This document shows positions 54,634 to 62,334 of a stretch of 64,000 nucleotides of DNA, one piece after another. Made by a program: the position numbers and the translations under genes. The notes below the pieces were generated by a model. That model saw only the letters and a program-made list of their open reading frames with translations. It was not told where the DNA came from and made no database searches. Each line of letters starts with the position of its first letter. Positions within the stretch are counted from its first letter, which is position 1. The DNA lies in IMG/VR virus record IMGVR_UViG_3300032323_003201, positions 1-64,000 of that record, one strand, 5' to 3'. This stretch comes from a virus.

Positions 54634-55482
54634 TCATTTATGACAAGCTAGACACACCTTAACAGATCCATAAACATCATCTGTATCAAGGGAGCATGAT
54701 CCACCCTGTAGTAAATTTGTGCGTCTTTTCTTTGCTTGCTTGTCTTGATATTGTTGCTTTCTCTTCTCATAGTCAGCTTTGATTTGAGCTACCCTCTCTG
54801 GTTGTGCTAGTTGCTCAAGGCTTTCATTCTCTGACCAAGTGAAAAAATAGCCATCCTTGATACTACTCTTTTCATAATCGATAGCCTCTTGAAAGGCTTG
54901 GGGGTGTCTCTCAAGTAACCCAACCCATTCAATCTTTCTTTGGAAAAAGCAAAAGGTGCATCCACTTCTACTTCTCCATTCATAGTATTGTGGTAAACCA
55001 AGACCAGCATCACTAAGTAGGCTCATGACTCTTGGCTTATCAATGCCATTTTCCCTAAGAGGGAGCTTAATGATTAGGTTTGAGTCTTTTGATTGGTATC
55101 CCTCTCTAAACTCTTCATCTGCACGAATAGCCACATAAGAATAAACTGTATAGCCTTCTTCTAAGAATGCCTGCACCCAATCTTCAAAGGGTTTCAATTT
55201 CATCTTTATGGTGCACCATCGATCAGTGGCACTTGGTAAATAATTACCATGTTGTCTAAGCCAAAAGTCAAAATCTCTCTTAGAGTCAAGTCTATTGATC
55301 TTCTTTCTAAGATAACCCTCTAGCCTATTTAGAAAATCATAGGTTTCAGGCAATTCTTTACCTGTATCTGTGAAGAAATACTCAATATCAATATCAGGGT
55401 GATATGTTCTCATGTAGACTGCAAGGCCTGCACTATCCTTACCACCAGATATACCAAGCACATGTTTTTCTTTTTTAAGCAT
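54634..55482 (-). CDS. PAPS reductase/DndC-like PP-loop protein
   Basis: 282 residues. N-terminal SGGKDSAG is the PP-loop. FTDTGKELPETYDFL, WCTIKMKLKPF and GCTFCFFQRK follow the PAPS-reductase/DndC-type order. Additional cysteines near the end (SVKVCLACHK) could bind Fe-S. In DndC/SspC-type systems such proteins help put sulfur into DNA backbone; in other cases the activity is on sulfate or tRNA. No other dnd/ssp gene is recognisable here, so the target is open. Placed between RNR and clamp genes. Confidence 0.75.
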   Translation of the reverse strand: MLKKEKHVLGISGGKDSAGLAVYMRTYHPDIDIEYFFTDTGKELPETYDFLNRLEGYLRKKINRLDSKRDFDFWLRQHGNYLPSATDRWCTIKMKLKPFEDWVQAFLEEGYTVYSYVAIRADEEFREGYQSKDSNLIIKLPLRENGIDKPRVMSLLSDAGLGLPQYYEWRSRSGCTFCFFQRKIEWVGLLERHPQAFQEAIDYEKSSIKDGYFFTWSENESLEQLAQPERVAQIKADYEKRKQQYQDKQAKKRRTNLLQGGSCSLDTDDVYGSVKVCLACHK

Positions 55483-55484
55483 GA

Positions 55485-56567
55485 CTAAGCTCTTCTTGCC
55501 ATCACGATCATTTGTGTTTTCTCATCACTGGATTTAAGAAGCAATGGTGTCATCTCGCTTAGTGAGTGATAGGCTAGGTCAGTATTTGTAAAGCCATGAA
55601 ACAGGTAGTCTAGTTGAAATCTCATGGTATAAATTGGGTCAGATGCTAGGGTGTCATATTGGTACACCTCTTGAGCCTTGACAGTACAGCTCATTCTAAA
55701 GTTATTAAACTCATCTAGGGAAATGAGAATGGTTGAGTCACCCCCACCCACCTTTCTACATTGACCAAGTGCCTTCTTCATGTCCTCTGTCACCTTATAT
55801 TCAAAGCTATGCTTTTTAGGTAGCACAGCATGAATATCAGGATAATCCTCCACAAGCAAACGAATAGACAAGCTCCGATGCACATCAGAGAAAACAAGAC
55901 TTGTGCCTTGCTTAAAGATAGCAGGGTAAGAGGTGGATGATAGGAAGCTCAAGATATGAGATACAGCAGAGCTAGGGATAAGAGCATTGAAATGAAGATC
56001 CTTATTCAATTTCTTATTTAGATTTAGGAAGGTAGCAGCATGGCCATTGGTTGAGTACATGCTTAATTTACCATCATCACAAACAAGATACACACTACAT
56101 AAGCGAATGCGACTCTCGTCCTTACTGACAAATGGAATAGCTAGAGATAGGCAATGAGATAGCTCCTTAACCTCTTCATCTGTCCAAACAACCATGCCTT
56201 CAGGTGCTAAGGGTGTCTCAATGGTTGGGTAATCTTGAGCTGGCAAGGCTTGCACGAAGATTGTGACTTTACCACATAGAGCCACATTCTTTTCTAAATC
56301 AAAATCCACAGTGCCAGAGCATACAGAAATAATTTGTTGGATTGACTCATGGTGAATAAGAATTGTGCCATCCTTATGATCAGTTGATGCAAGTGTAAGT
56401 GTTGAGCAAATTGTCATTTGTAGGTCAGTGGCAGACACCAAAAGATCATCCCCCACGATTTGGAATTTGATCATGGCAAGGTATTCAGGTTGTTTAACAA
56501 GCTTGGCAAGTGAAACAACAGCCTTGAGCTGTGTTAAGTGCTTAGTAATATCAAGTGAGAATTTCAA
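55485..56567 (-). CDS. dnaN: DNA polymerase sliding clamp (beta clamp)
   Basis: 360 residues with the three-fold repeat of the bacterial beta clamp: ALPAQDYPTIE, VYLVCDDGKLSMYSTNGHAA and LSIRLLVEDYPDIHAVLP correspond to repeated landmarks of DnaN, and the C-terminal LLLKSSDEKTQMIVMARRA matches the typical ending ...MPMR. Tethers a polymerase to DNA. A phage-encoded bacterial-type clamp with a family A polymerase is uncommon, so the partner polymerase is of interest. Confidence 0.85.
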   Translation of the reverse strand: MKFSLDITKHLTQLKAVVSLAKLVKQPEYLAMIKFQIVGDDLLVSATDLQMTICSTLTLASTDHKDGTILIHHESIQQIISVCSGTVDFDLEKNVALCGKVTIFVQALPAQDYPTIETPLAPEGMVVWTDEEVKELSHCLSLAIPFVSKDESRIRLCSVYLVCDDGKLSMYSTNGHAATFLNLNKKLNKDLHFNALIPSSAVSHILSFLSSTSYPAIFKQGTSLVFSDVHRSLSIRLLVEDYPDIHAVLPKKHSFEYKVTEDMKKALGQCRKVGGGDSTILISLDEFNNFRMSCTVKAQEVYQYDTLASDPIYTMRFQLDYLFHGFTNTDLAYHSLSEMTPLLLKSSDEKTQMIVMARRA

Positions 56568-56627
56568 GTGTTTTGTCCTTTCATAAAAAGTGAGACACTA
56601 TATAACAAAAAAATTCAAGCTTGTTGT

Positions 56628-57161
56628 TCAAATTTGATCTAGCACCTTAATGAAATCAGGCAAGAGGTTAGCAAGCATGGGGATTGGTTTACCTACTGCA
56701 AGCAAGTCAGCCTCTGTGAAGCTCTTCTTTTCATAATCCCTAAATTTGATCCATGGACAAATAAACCACTTATTATCTAGTCTCACAAGCACAACTGCAA
56801 TTTGTCCCCAAGATACTCGTCTATCAAGTTGTTCCCACTGGTAAGGGTCAATCGCACTCTTTTGGATTCGTAAGCCTTCTCTTGATTTGCATTCTAAATA
56901 GCCAGCTTTCCCACTAGGTAGCCAAATCTCAAAATCACAGCCAGCTTTTTCACTATATACTGCATGAAAGCAATTTTTGCCACTACCTACTCTTTTATAA
57001 GGCTCATGTCTCTTACACAGCTCTGCAATCCCATGCTGTAGGTAGAATGCACCAATCTCTAAGATTTGTTCCTCTGCTGTCTTACCTTGTCTTTGTGCAC
57101 GCAAGCCTGCTGCACTTTTCTCTGTCAATTGCCTTGGCATAAACCCTCTTCTCTTATTCAT
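56628..57161 (-). CDS. RecU-like Holliday-junction resolvase/PD-(D/E)XK nuclease
   Basis: 177 residues from ATG 57161 (GGAC upstream). YLQHGIAELCKRHEPYKRV, GCDFEIWLPSGKAGYLECKS with D...ExK active-site residues, and YQWEQLDRRVSWGQIAVVLV fit the RecU/VRR-type fold. It would resolve recombination intermediates. First gene of the leftward replication/nucleotide operon, starting at the edge of the inverted element copy B. Confidence 0.72.
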   Translation of the reverse strand: MNKRRGFMPRQLTEKSAAGLRAQRQGKTAEEQILEIGAFYLQHGIAELCKRHEPYKRVGSGKNCFHAVYSEKAGCDFEIWLPSGKAGYLECKSREGLRIQKSAIDPYQWEQLDRRVSWGQIAVVLVRLDNKWFICPWIKFRDYEKKSFTEADLLAVGKPIPMLANLLPDFIKVLDQI

Positions 57162-57530
57162 AGCTTGTCCTTTCAAATCGTTGAACATGATCTAAGGATA
57201 CAATAAATTGACTATATACAGGCTGGCTATTTGAGCAGAGATTAAAAATAATGCCTTTAATCTTTTAGGGGGGGATAGGTATCTTTGGGGGGGTGCTTTT
57301 GACTAAAAAGGCAGTGAATTTGACTAAAAAAGGCATGGAAAGCTTAAAATTTAGGGTCAAAAAGAGGGGGGTAAATTGACCATTTTGGCAAAAATCAGAG
57401 CCTTGCTCAAAAACAGACACCCCCCCCATGCAAAAATCATGTGTGATTGAGCGAATAGCACAGTATAGATAAACCCTTGAATTACAATATATTTTACCAT
57501 GTGATGGACATTAACTTTATCATGGGGGGT

Positions 57531-57880
57531 ATGATGGGGGGGGTGGGGGTGTGTATACCTCTTCTAAAAAAATATTTTTCTAAATATGACTACACAAAAA
57601 AATAAAAAAATATTTCTCATCATCAAATAAAAATACCCCCCCCTCCCCCCATGTATACAGTGTTATTAAATAATCAATGTTTTCAACTACTTAGAGATGA
57701 TAGAAAGATATGTAAATGGGGGGTGGGGGGGGTACTCCCTCATGAAAAGTGGTAAAAGTGCCAAATTATCCCCCCTTTTTTGACCCTAAAAATGACAGTT
57801 TTTTGATGAAATTTGATACTTTTTGATAGATTTCCATCACTTTTTGAGCCTTTTTTAGCCTTATCCCCCCCTTTTTTGAC
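57531..57880 (-). repeat. Long-range inverted repeat, copy B (G/C-run element)
   Basis: Reverse complement of copy A at 16719-17061. The core (57531-57732) is near identical apart from scattered substitutions and short indels; the outer arm keeps GCCAAATTATCCCCCC and TTATCCCCCCCTTTTTTG. The 40.5 kb between copies carries the structural and replication operons. Confidence 0.92.
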
Positions 57881-58002
57881 TACATGGTGGCACAGGTAGG
57901 AAGGCAACAGCCACCCCCCCATGCAAGTCAAGTAAGAGAAAATTTTGTTAAAAAAACAGTGAAATTATATATAGATTATTATATACTATTGATTGAGCAT
58001 TC

Positions 58003-58008
58003 TATAAT
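58003..58008 (+). promoter_or_regulatory. -10 box TATAAT for right-arm genes
   Basis: Perfect TATAAT in a very AT-rich stretch, 26 bases before ATG 58035. The -35 is not clear (TATATA at 17 bases). Confidence 0.5.
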
Positions 58009-58034
58009 TAGAGTATAACAAACAGGAGCTTACT

Positions 58035-58238
58035 ATGAGAGCAGAAAAACATTCAATGATTGTTCTACTGGATTTTGCTAGAGCAGAGGTTTATAAGTCA
58101 TGTGCTAAGGAGCAAAAGAAAAACCTAAGCAATTGGGTTAGACTTGTGCTTGATAAGGCATGTAGACAAGCTGGTAAAGAGCCAGAGCAATGGCTAGAAG
58201 AAGAAACTGAGCATGCTCTTACTACCACAGAGGAATGA
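58035..58238 (+). CDS. Small protein, possible ribbon-helix-helix DNA binder
   Basis: 67 residues. Short N-terminal strand (MIVLLDFARAEVY) then helices with NLSNWVRLVLDKAC, which resembles an Arc/CopG-type ribbon-helix-helix. AGGAG is well placed. It is the first gene right of the G/C-run element and overlaps the next ORF by 26 bases. Could be a repressor or partition-type factor, not certain. Confidence 0.6.
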   Translation: MRAEKHSMIVLLDFARAEVYKSCAKEQKKNLSNWVRLVLDKACRQAGKEPEQWLEEETEHALTTTEE

Positions 58239-58812
58239 TATCCCCAAGTGGGTTAGGGAGCATAAGGCTATAAAAGAAATCCCTGCTGATGATCGTGAGG
58301 TGCTTTCACTACATGAGCAGATATGTGAGAAAGAAGCAGAAGCACTACTTAAATATCATAAAATGCTTGCAGAAAATCCATTTAGGGAAGAGGTAAGAAT
58401 AAGCCAGCACTACATGATAAACAAGCTCAAGAAAATGCAAGCAATGGTTAAGGATAGGTTAGTGATTGAGCTGACTAAATATAGAATGGTGGAGCATGAT
58501 AGCCTAGTTTTGTGTCATAGTGTGGATGAGAGCTTGGTGGATGAGCATATTAAGAGGTGCATAGCCTATCGTGTATCAGCACCAGTAGTGCATTTCATCT
58601 TGATATCCCATAAATTTGCTAAGAAAATTGCATTATTGGAAGAAGAATTAGTCAAGTACAAGCATAAATCCCTTGATGAAGAGGTAAAAGAAGTGTATGG
58701 ACAGGTGAGCATGTACAAGGATGTGCGTGAGGCACTAGAAAAATACATGGGTGGACACACAAATAAAGACATGAAATTGCTTGCAGATCGTCTGTTTCCA
58801 CAGCATACATAG
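58213..58812 (+). CDS. Hypothetical helical protein
   Basis: 199 residues, highly helical and charged, with lysine/glutamate-rich regions (about 50-85 and 135-170). No recognised family. It overlaps the small protein upstream. Position next to the putative origin-like element makes a replication or partition role possible, but there is no motif to prove it. Confidence 0.55.
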   Translation: MLLLPQRNDIPKWVREHKAIKEIPADDREVLSLHEQICEKEAEALLKYHKMLAENPFREEVRISQHYMINKLKKMQAMVKDRLVIELTKYRMVEHDSLVLCHSVDESLVDEHIKRCIAYRVSAPVVHFILISHKFAKKIALLEEELVKYKHKSLDEEVKEVYGQVSMYKDVREALEKYMGGHTNKDMKLLADRLFPQHT

Positions 58813-58842
58813 AGCAAAGAACATGTTATTTATGCGAAATGT

Positions 58843-58953
58843 CCCTTTCGTATAAAATACCCTCTTGTATAAAAGCTAATTTAAAGCATTTAAATGCACT
58901 TTCAGAGCTACCTACCTTTCATATAAAAAAGATATGCCACTATATACGAAAGG
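58843..58953. repeat. CCTTTCGTATAAAA-type repeats before HsdM-like gene
   Basis: CCCTTTCGTATAAAATAC (58843), CCTCTTGTATAAAAGC (58861), CCTTTCATATAAAAAAG (58915) and inverted TATACGAAAGG (58943-58953), in a 200-base gene-free gap. Possibly an operator array or repeated promoters. Confidence 0.65.
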
Positions 58954-58974
58954 CCTGAAATATTGACTCACTCA

Positions 58975-58985
58975 TGTGTTACATA
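58975..58985 (+). promoter_or_regulatory. TGTGTTA-type extended -10 for HsdM-like gene
   Basis: TGTGTTACATA, with TACATA as the -10 about 24 bases before ATG 59010. Similar TGTGTTA boxes precede the genes at 60765, 61434 and 62335. Confidence 0.45.
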
Positions 58986-59009
58986 AGTGTATTTCACAAG
59001 GATTTTACT

Positions 59010-60416
59010 ATGGATGAAAACACACTCTATAAGATAGCAGAGCTACTTCGTGGGAAGCTCAAGTCAAGCGACTATGCAGATTACATTTTGGCACTTGTTT
59101 GCTACCAAAGCCTTTGCTTGCTAGATGACATGCACAGGGACACACCAGATCAAATGTTTTTCAATATCCCAATCATCTTGAATGTGAGAAGCATAATTGA
59201 TGCCTTCAAAAGAGACCCTGACTATGACACCATTGATGCATTACAACAAGCCTTTGCCTATATCCAAGACAAGCTAAGACAGTATGATGATGACTATGCC
59301 TCTATCTTTGATAGCTGTGTCATGGATCATGCAAGCTTGGGTGCAACTAGAATGCAAAGGAATAGAACAATTGAGCCTATTCTTATTCATTTGAATAGTG
59401 CAGTGCACTCACAATCAATGAGTAACTTGGGGGATATCTATGAATTTTTTATCAATCATTTTGCTCAAATCAATCGTGGCTTTGGTGAATTTTACACCCC
59501 CAAGGAGATTGCAGAATTACAGGTTGAGCTATTACTAGATGATAGTGTGCAATCTGTGTATGATCCAACCTGTGGATCAGGTGGCTTGCTCCTCCAAGCG
59601 ATTAAGAAAAATGACAAGCTCAAGGTTTATGGACAAGAGCTTAACAAGTCAACATTCAATCTATCAATCATGAATTTGATGATGCATGGCCTACACCCAT
59701 CCCAAATGAGTATAAAGCATGGTGATGTTTTGGATAACCCCATGCACATAGGCACTTCCTTTGATTTGATTGTGGCAAATCCCCCATTCTCTGTCTCTTG
59801 GAATGCAGACAAGCACAAGGATGAATTGAGATTTCCTATACTTGCACCCAAAGGCAAGGCTGACTTTGCATTTGTGCAGCATATCAGCTGGTACTTGAAT
59901 GATTATGGTAAAGCGTCAATCATCTTGCCTCATGGTGTCCTCTTTAGGGGTGGGAATGAAGGGAAAATTAGGCAATGGTTTATTGACAACAATTTGATTG
60001 ATTGCTTAATTAGCTTGCCACCCAACACCTTCTATAGCACAAGTATACCAACCTGCATGATGATCCTACGAAGAGGAAGGGAAATAGACGCACCTATTCT
60101 ATTCGTTGAGGCTAAGACTGAATGTGTCAAGGATGGTAAATTCAATCGTATTATCAAGGATAGGATTTTAGATGTGTATGCTCATAAAAAAGAGATACCT
60201 GGATTTTCTAAGCTTGTAGAAAAGTCTGAAATCGTGCAGAATGAATATAACCTAAACTTTCCTAGATTTATCAGCACCTTTGAAGAAGAAGAGCAGATAG
60301 ACTTAGAGAAGGTCATCCTAGAAACCAATGCTACAACTCAATCGATTAAGCACCTTACAAGCAAGATCAATGAGCATTTCAAGGCAATGGGTCTTAAAGT
60401 ATTTTTGGAGATTTAA
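59010..60416 (+). CDS. hsdM-like: Type I (HsdM-like) N6-adenine DNA methyltransferase
   Basis: 468 residues from ATG 59010 (AAGGA seven bases upstream). GEFYTP (159-164), SAM motif I DPTCGSGG (185-192) and catalytic NPPF (257-260) are the hallmarks of HsdM. N-terminal helical domain about 1-140. No specificity (HsdS) or restriction (HsdR) gene is adjacent, so it probably protects phage DNA or needs another protein for recognition. Related second methylase at 62927. Confidence 0.88.
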   Translation: MDENTLYKIAELLRGKLKSSDYADYILALVCYQSLCLLDDMHRDTPDQMFFNIPIILNVRSIIDAFKRDPDYDTIDALQQAFAYIQDKLRQYDDDYASIFDSCVMDHASLGATRMQRNRTIEPILIHLNSAVHSQSMSNLGDIYEFFINHFAQINRGFGEFYTPKEIAELQVELLLDDSVQSVYDPTCGSGGLLLQAIKKNDKLKVYGQELNKSTFNLSIMNLMMHGLHPSQMSIKHGDVLDNPMHIGTSFDLIVANPPFSVSWNADKHKDELRFPILAPKGKADFAFVQHISWYLNDYGKASIILPHGVLFRGGNEGKIRQWFIDNNLIDCLISLPPNTFYSTSIPTCMMILRRGREIDAPILFVEAKTECVKDGKFNRIIKDRILDVYAHKKEIPGFSKLVEKSEIVQNEYNLNFPRFISTFEEEEQIDLEKVILETNATTQSIKHLTSKINEHFKAMGLKVFLEI

Positions 60417-60419
60417 AGA

Positions 60420-60662
60420 ATGATGATGTTGTCTTATCTAGCCTTATCAGTTTTGAATGCACTACTTGTGCTTATCACAGTATCACCCTTCATCAAGATG
60501 ACTTGGGAGCTATCCTATGCTTATGATGACAAGTGGCTCATCACCTGCATGATCCTTTGTATTGGTGGGTTACTTAGCCTATGCTTTCTTGCACCACTGG
60601 CAGTGTTTGGCACACTTGCTTGTCTCTACCTTGTGAATTTTATTGTTCAAAAAATCCACTAA
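60420..60662 (+). CDS. Small membrane protein, two helices
   Basis: 80 residues with strongly hydrophobic segments LALSVLNALLVLITV and CIGGLLSLCFLAPLAVFGTLAC. No family known. It starts four bases after the methylase stop, so is co-transcribed. Its last codons overlap the first TTGTTCAA operator half-site. Confidence 0.6.
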   Translation: MMMLSYLALSVLNALLVLITVSPFIKMTWELSYAYDDKWLITCMILCIGGLLSLCFLAPLAVFGTLACLYLVNFIVQKIH

Positions 60663-60710
60663 TTGAACAATAAACAAGCAAACTGTTCAAAAATCAACAG
60701 AATTGAACAA
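60643..60710. promoter_or_regulatory. Four phased TTGAACAA/TTGTTCAA half-sites (operator or iteron)
   Basis: TTGTTCAA 60643, TTGAACAA 60663, CTGTTCAA 60683, TTGAACAA 60703: starts exactly 20 bases apart, alternating orientation, making two 28-base palindromes. Two turns of helix spacing suggests cooperative binding by a dimeric regulator. Confidence 0.75.
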
Positions 60711-60722
60711 TATGATATTAAG

Positions 60723-60757
60723 CCTTGTGTTATGTATTGCATTTTTTAAACACAAGG
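60723..60757 (+). promoter_or_regulatory. Palindrome CCTTGTGTT/AACACAAGG containing ribosome site
   Basis: Arms 60723-60731 and 60749-60757, 17-base spacer. The 3' arm includes AAGG of the ribosome site for the gene at 60765; an extended -10 TGTTATGTA overlaps the 5' arm. It could be a DNA operator or an RNA stem that hides the site. Confidence 0.65.
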
Positions 60758-60764
60758 AGACAAA

Positions 60765-61361
60765 ATGCCTATTCAAATTATTAAGCCAGATAGCGAAGAC
60801 CAAAAGGCTATCTATGATAAGAAGATTTTCCTAGCAGGTAGTATTGAAATGGGTGCTGCTGTTGATTGGCAAAAGGAAGTAGAAGCTGTTTTTGCAAATC
60901 ACTTTTACAAAGAAAGAAATAATAGTGCCACAGTCTACAACCCAAGACGAATTAATTGGGACAGCTCATGGAAGCAATCTATTGACAATGAACAATTTAG
61001 AAATCAAGTTGAGTGGGAACTAAACAGGCTGTTCCAAAGCAATCTCATTTTCATGTACTTGGATGAAAACACTAAATCACCAATCAGCTTACTTGAATTA
61101 GGCTTGTATGCTCAAGATACCAAGCTGGTTGTTGTTTGTGGTGAGAATTTTTGGAGAAGAGGCAATGTAGAGGTAACTTGCAATTATTTTGATGTGCCTC
61201 TGATTATCCACAACCCAAGAGAAGAGAGCCTTACAGATCTTCTGATTGCGAATGAAATGACCTTTTTGAAGATCTTGTACAAGCTTAACCAAACCCTTGA
61301 ATACTTTAGCACAGTAGACCCAAACTTTTCTCTTCAAGCTTTGAAAAAAAAGATGCAATGA
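60765..61361 (+). CDS. Nucleoside 2-deoxyribosyltransferase-like protein
   Basis: 198 residues. KKIFLAGSIEMG (about 20-30), YNPRRINWDSSWKQS (about 58-72) and SPISLLELGLYAQ (about 107-119) match the nucleoside 2-deoxyribosyltransferase-like domain, whose members act on deoxynucleosides or nucleotides; the Glu of LLELG would be the catalytic nucleophile. The context of methylases suggests salvage or modified-nucleotide metabolism, or a toxin-like host-NAD/nucleotide attack. Substrate cannot be told. Confidence 0.78.
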   Translation: MPIQIIKPDSEDQKAIYDKKIFLAGSIEMGAAVDWQKEVEAVFANHFYKERNNSATVYNPRRINWDSSWKQSIDNEQFRNQVEWELNRLFQSNLIFMYLDENTKSPISLLELGLYAQDTKLVVVCGENFWRRGNVEVTCNYFDVPLIIHNPREESLTDLLIANEMTFLKILYKLNQTLEYFSTVDPNFSLQALKKKMQ

Positions 61362-61373
61362 AATAAGAATTTA

Positions 61374-61384
61374 TGTGTTAATAA
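61374..61384 (+). promoter_or_regulatory. TGTGTTA-type extended -10 before Dam gene
   Basis: TGTGTTAATAA, about 50 bases before ATG 61434; same core as at 58975, 60728 and 62302. Confidence 0.4.
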
Positions 61385-61433
61385 GATTGTCAGCTCGTCC
61401 TTTGTAGATGGGGAATAGAAAAAGAGAATCGTA

Positions 61434-62282
61434 ATGCGTAGCACCTTTGAGCTGACACTAATTGATGACCAAGCAAAACCCTTTATTAAGTGGGTTGGTG
61501 GGAAAAGGCAGTTATTGCCAGAGATAAAACATTATTTACCTAAGCAATTTAATCAATATTTTGAGCCTTTCATAGGTGGTGGTGCATTGTTCTTTGAGCT
61601 AAACACGAAGCATGCAGTAATCAATGACTACAATATTGAATTAGTCAATGTATACAAAACAATAAAGCATGACCATATTGCACTTATTGAAGATTTAAAG
61701 AAGCATAGAAACACAGAGGATTACTACTATGCTATTCGTGGGTTAGATAGGGATGAGCAAGCATTTGCCAGCTTGACAGGTATTGAAAGAGCAAGTCGAT
61801 TTATCTATTTGAATAAGACAGGCTACAATGGTCTATATCGTGTGAATAATAAAAATCAAATCAATGTGGCCTTTGGTGGATATGAAGCACCATGCATTTT
61901 AGATGAGAATAATATCAAAGCCTGTCATCATGCTTTACAAACCACAACCATTTTGCAAGGTGACTTTGAGAATATTAAAGGCTTAATTCAAAAGGGGGAT
62001 TTTGTCTACCTAGATCCACCCTATGCACCTTTGACACCAACTGCAAACTTTGTGTCATATACAGCTCAAGGCTTTGATCAAGCTATGCAAGAGAGAGTAA
62101 AGAATTTGTGTGATGAGATAGATAAAATAGGTGCTTATTTCATGCTATCCAATTCAAGTGCAGACATGATTTTAAATTTGTATAGGCACTATGATATTAA
62201 AATGGTTTTGGCAAATCGCAAGATTAATTGTGCAAGTGATAAAAGGGGAGCTGTCAAAGAAGTACTTGTGACAAATTATTAA
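61434..62282 (+). CDS. dam: Dam-type N6-adenine methyltransferase
   Basis: 282 residues, D12 class. FIKWVGGKRQ (17-26) and FEPFIGGGALFFEL (43-56) form the SAM-binding site, and DPPYAPL (194-200) is the catalytic motif. Sequence features (KTGYNGLYRVNNK, NFVSYT) match Dam/DpnM enzymes, so GATC is the probable target. No partner endonuclease seen. Third adenine methylase of the right arm. Confidence 0.92.
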   Translation: MRSTFELTLIDDQAKPFIKWVGGKRQLLPEIKHYLPKQFNQYFEPFIGGGALFFELNTKHAVINDYNIELVNVYKTIKHDHIALIEDLKKHRNTEDYYYAIRGLDRDEQAFASLTGIERASRFIYLNKTGYNGLYRVNNKNQINVAFGGYEAPCILDENNIKACHHALQTTTILQGDFENIKGLIQKGDFVYLDPPYAPLTPTANFVSYTAQGFDQAMQERVKNLCDEIDKIGAYFMLSNSSADMILNLYRHYDIKMVLANRKINCASDKRGAVKEVLVTNY

Positions 62283-62289
62283 AAAAACC

Positions 62290-62328
62290 CCTTGTGTGCA
62301 GTGTTAAATATGTGACTCACACACAAGG
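62290..62328 (+). promoter_or_regulatory. Palindrome CCTTGTGTG/CACACAAGG before recombinase gene
   Basis: Arms 62290-62298 and 62320-62328 with a 21-base spacer. Same sequence family as 60723-60757. The 3' arm contains the AAGG ribosome site; TGTTAAATA in the spacer could be an extended -10. Confidence 0.65.
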
Positions 62329-62334
62329 AAAAAA

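Larger units (their letters stand above)
57162..58034. other. Divergent intergenic region holding inverted element copy B
   Basis: No credible gene. Separates the leftward replication operon from the rightward right-arm genes. Contains many runs of six to eight G or C and A/T tracts; 57531-57880 is copy B of the inverted repeat. Additional G runs lie at about 57266-57292 and C runs at 57420-57430. Confidence 0.85.

Noticed and set aside
57740-57931. Minus-strand ORF of 63 codons in copy B
   Set aside because: Runs through homopolymer tracts and is not preserved in copy A; no start signals.
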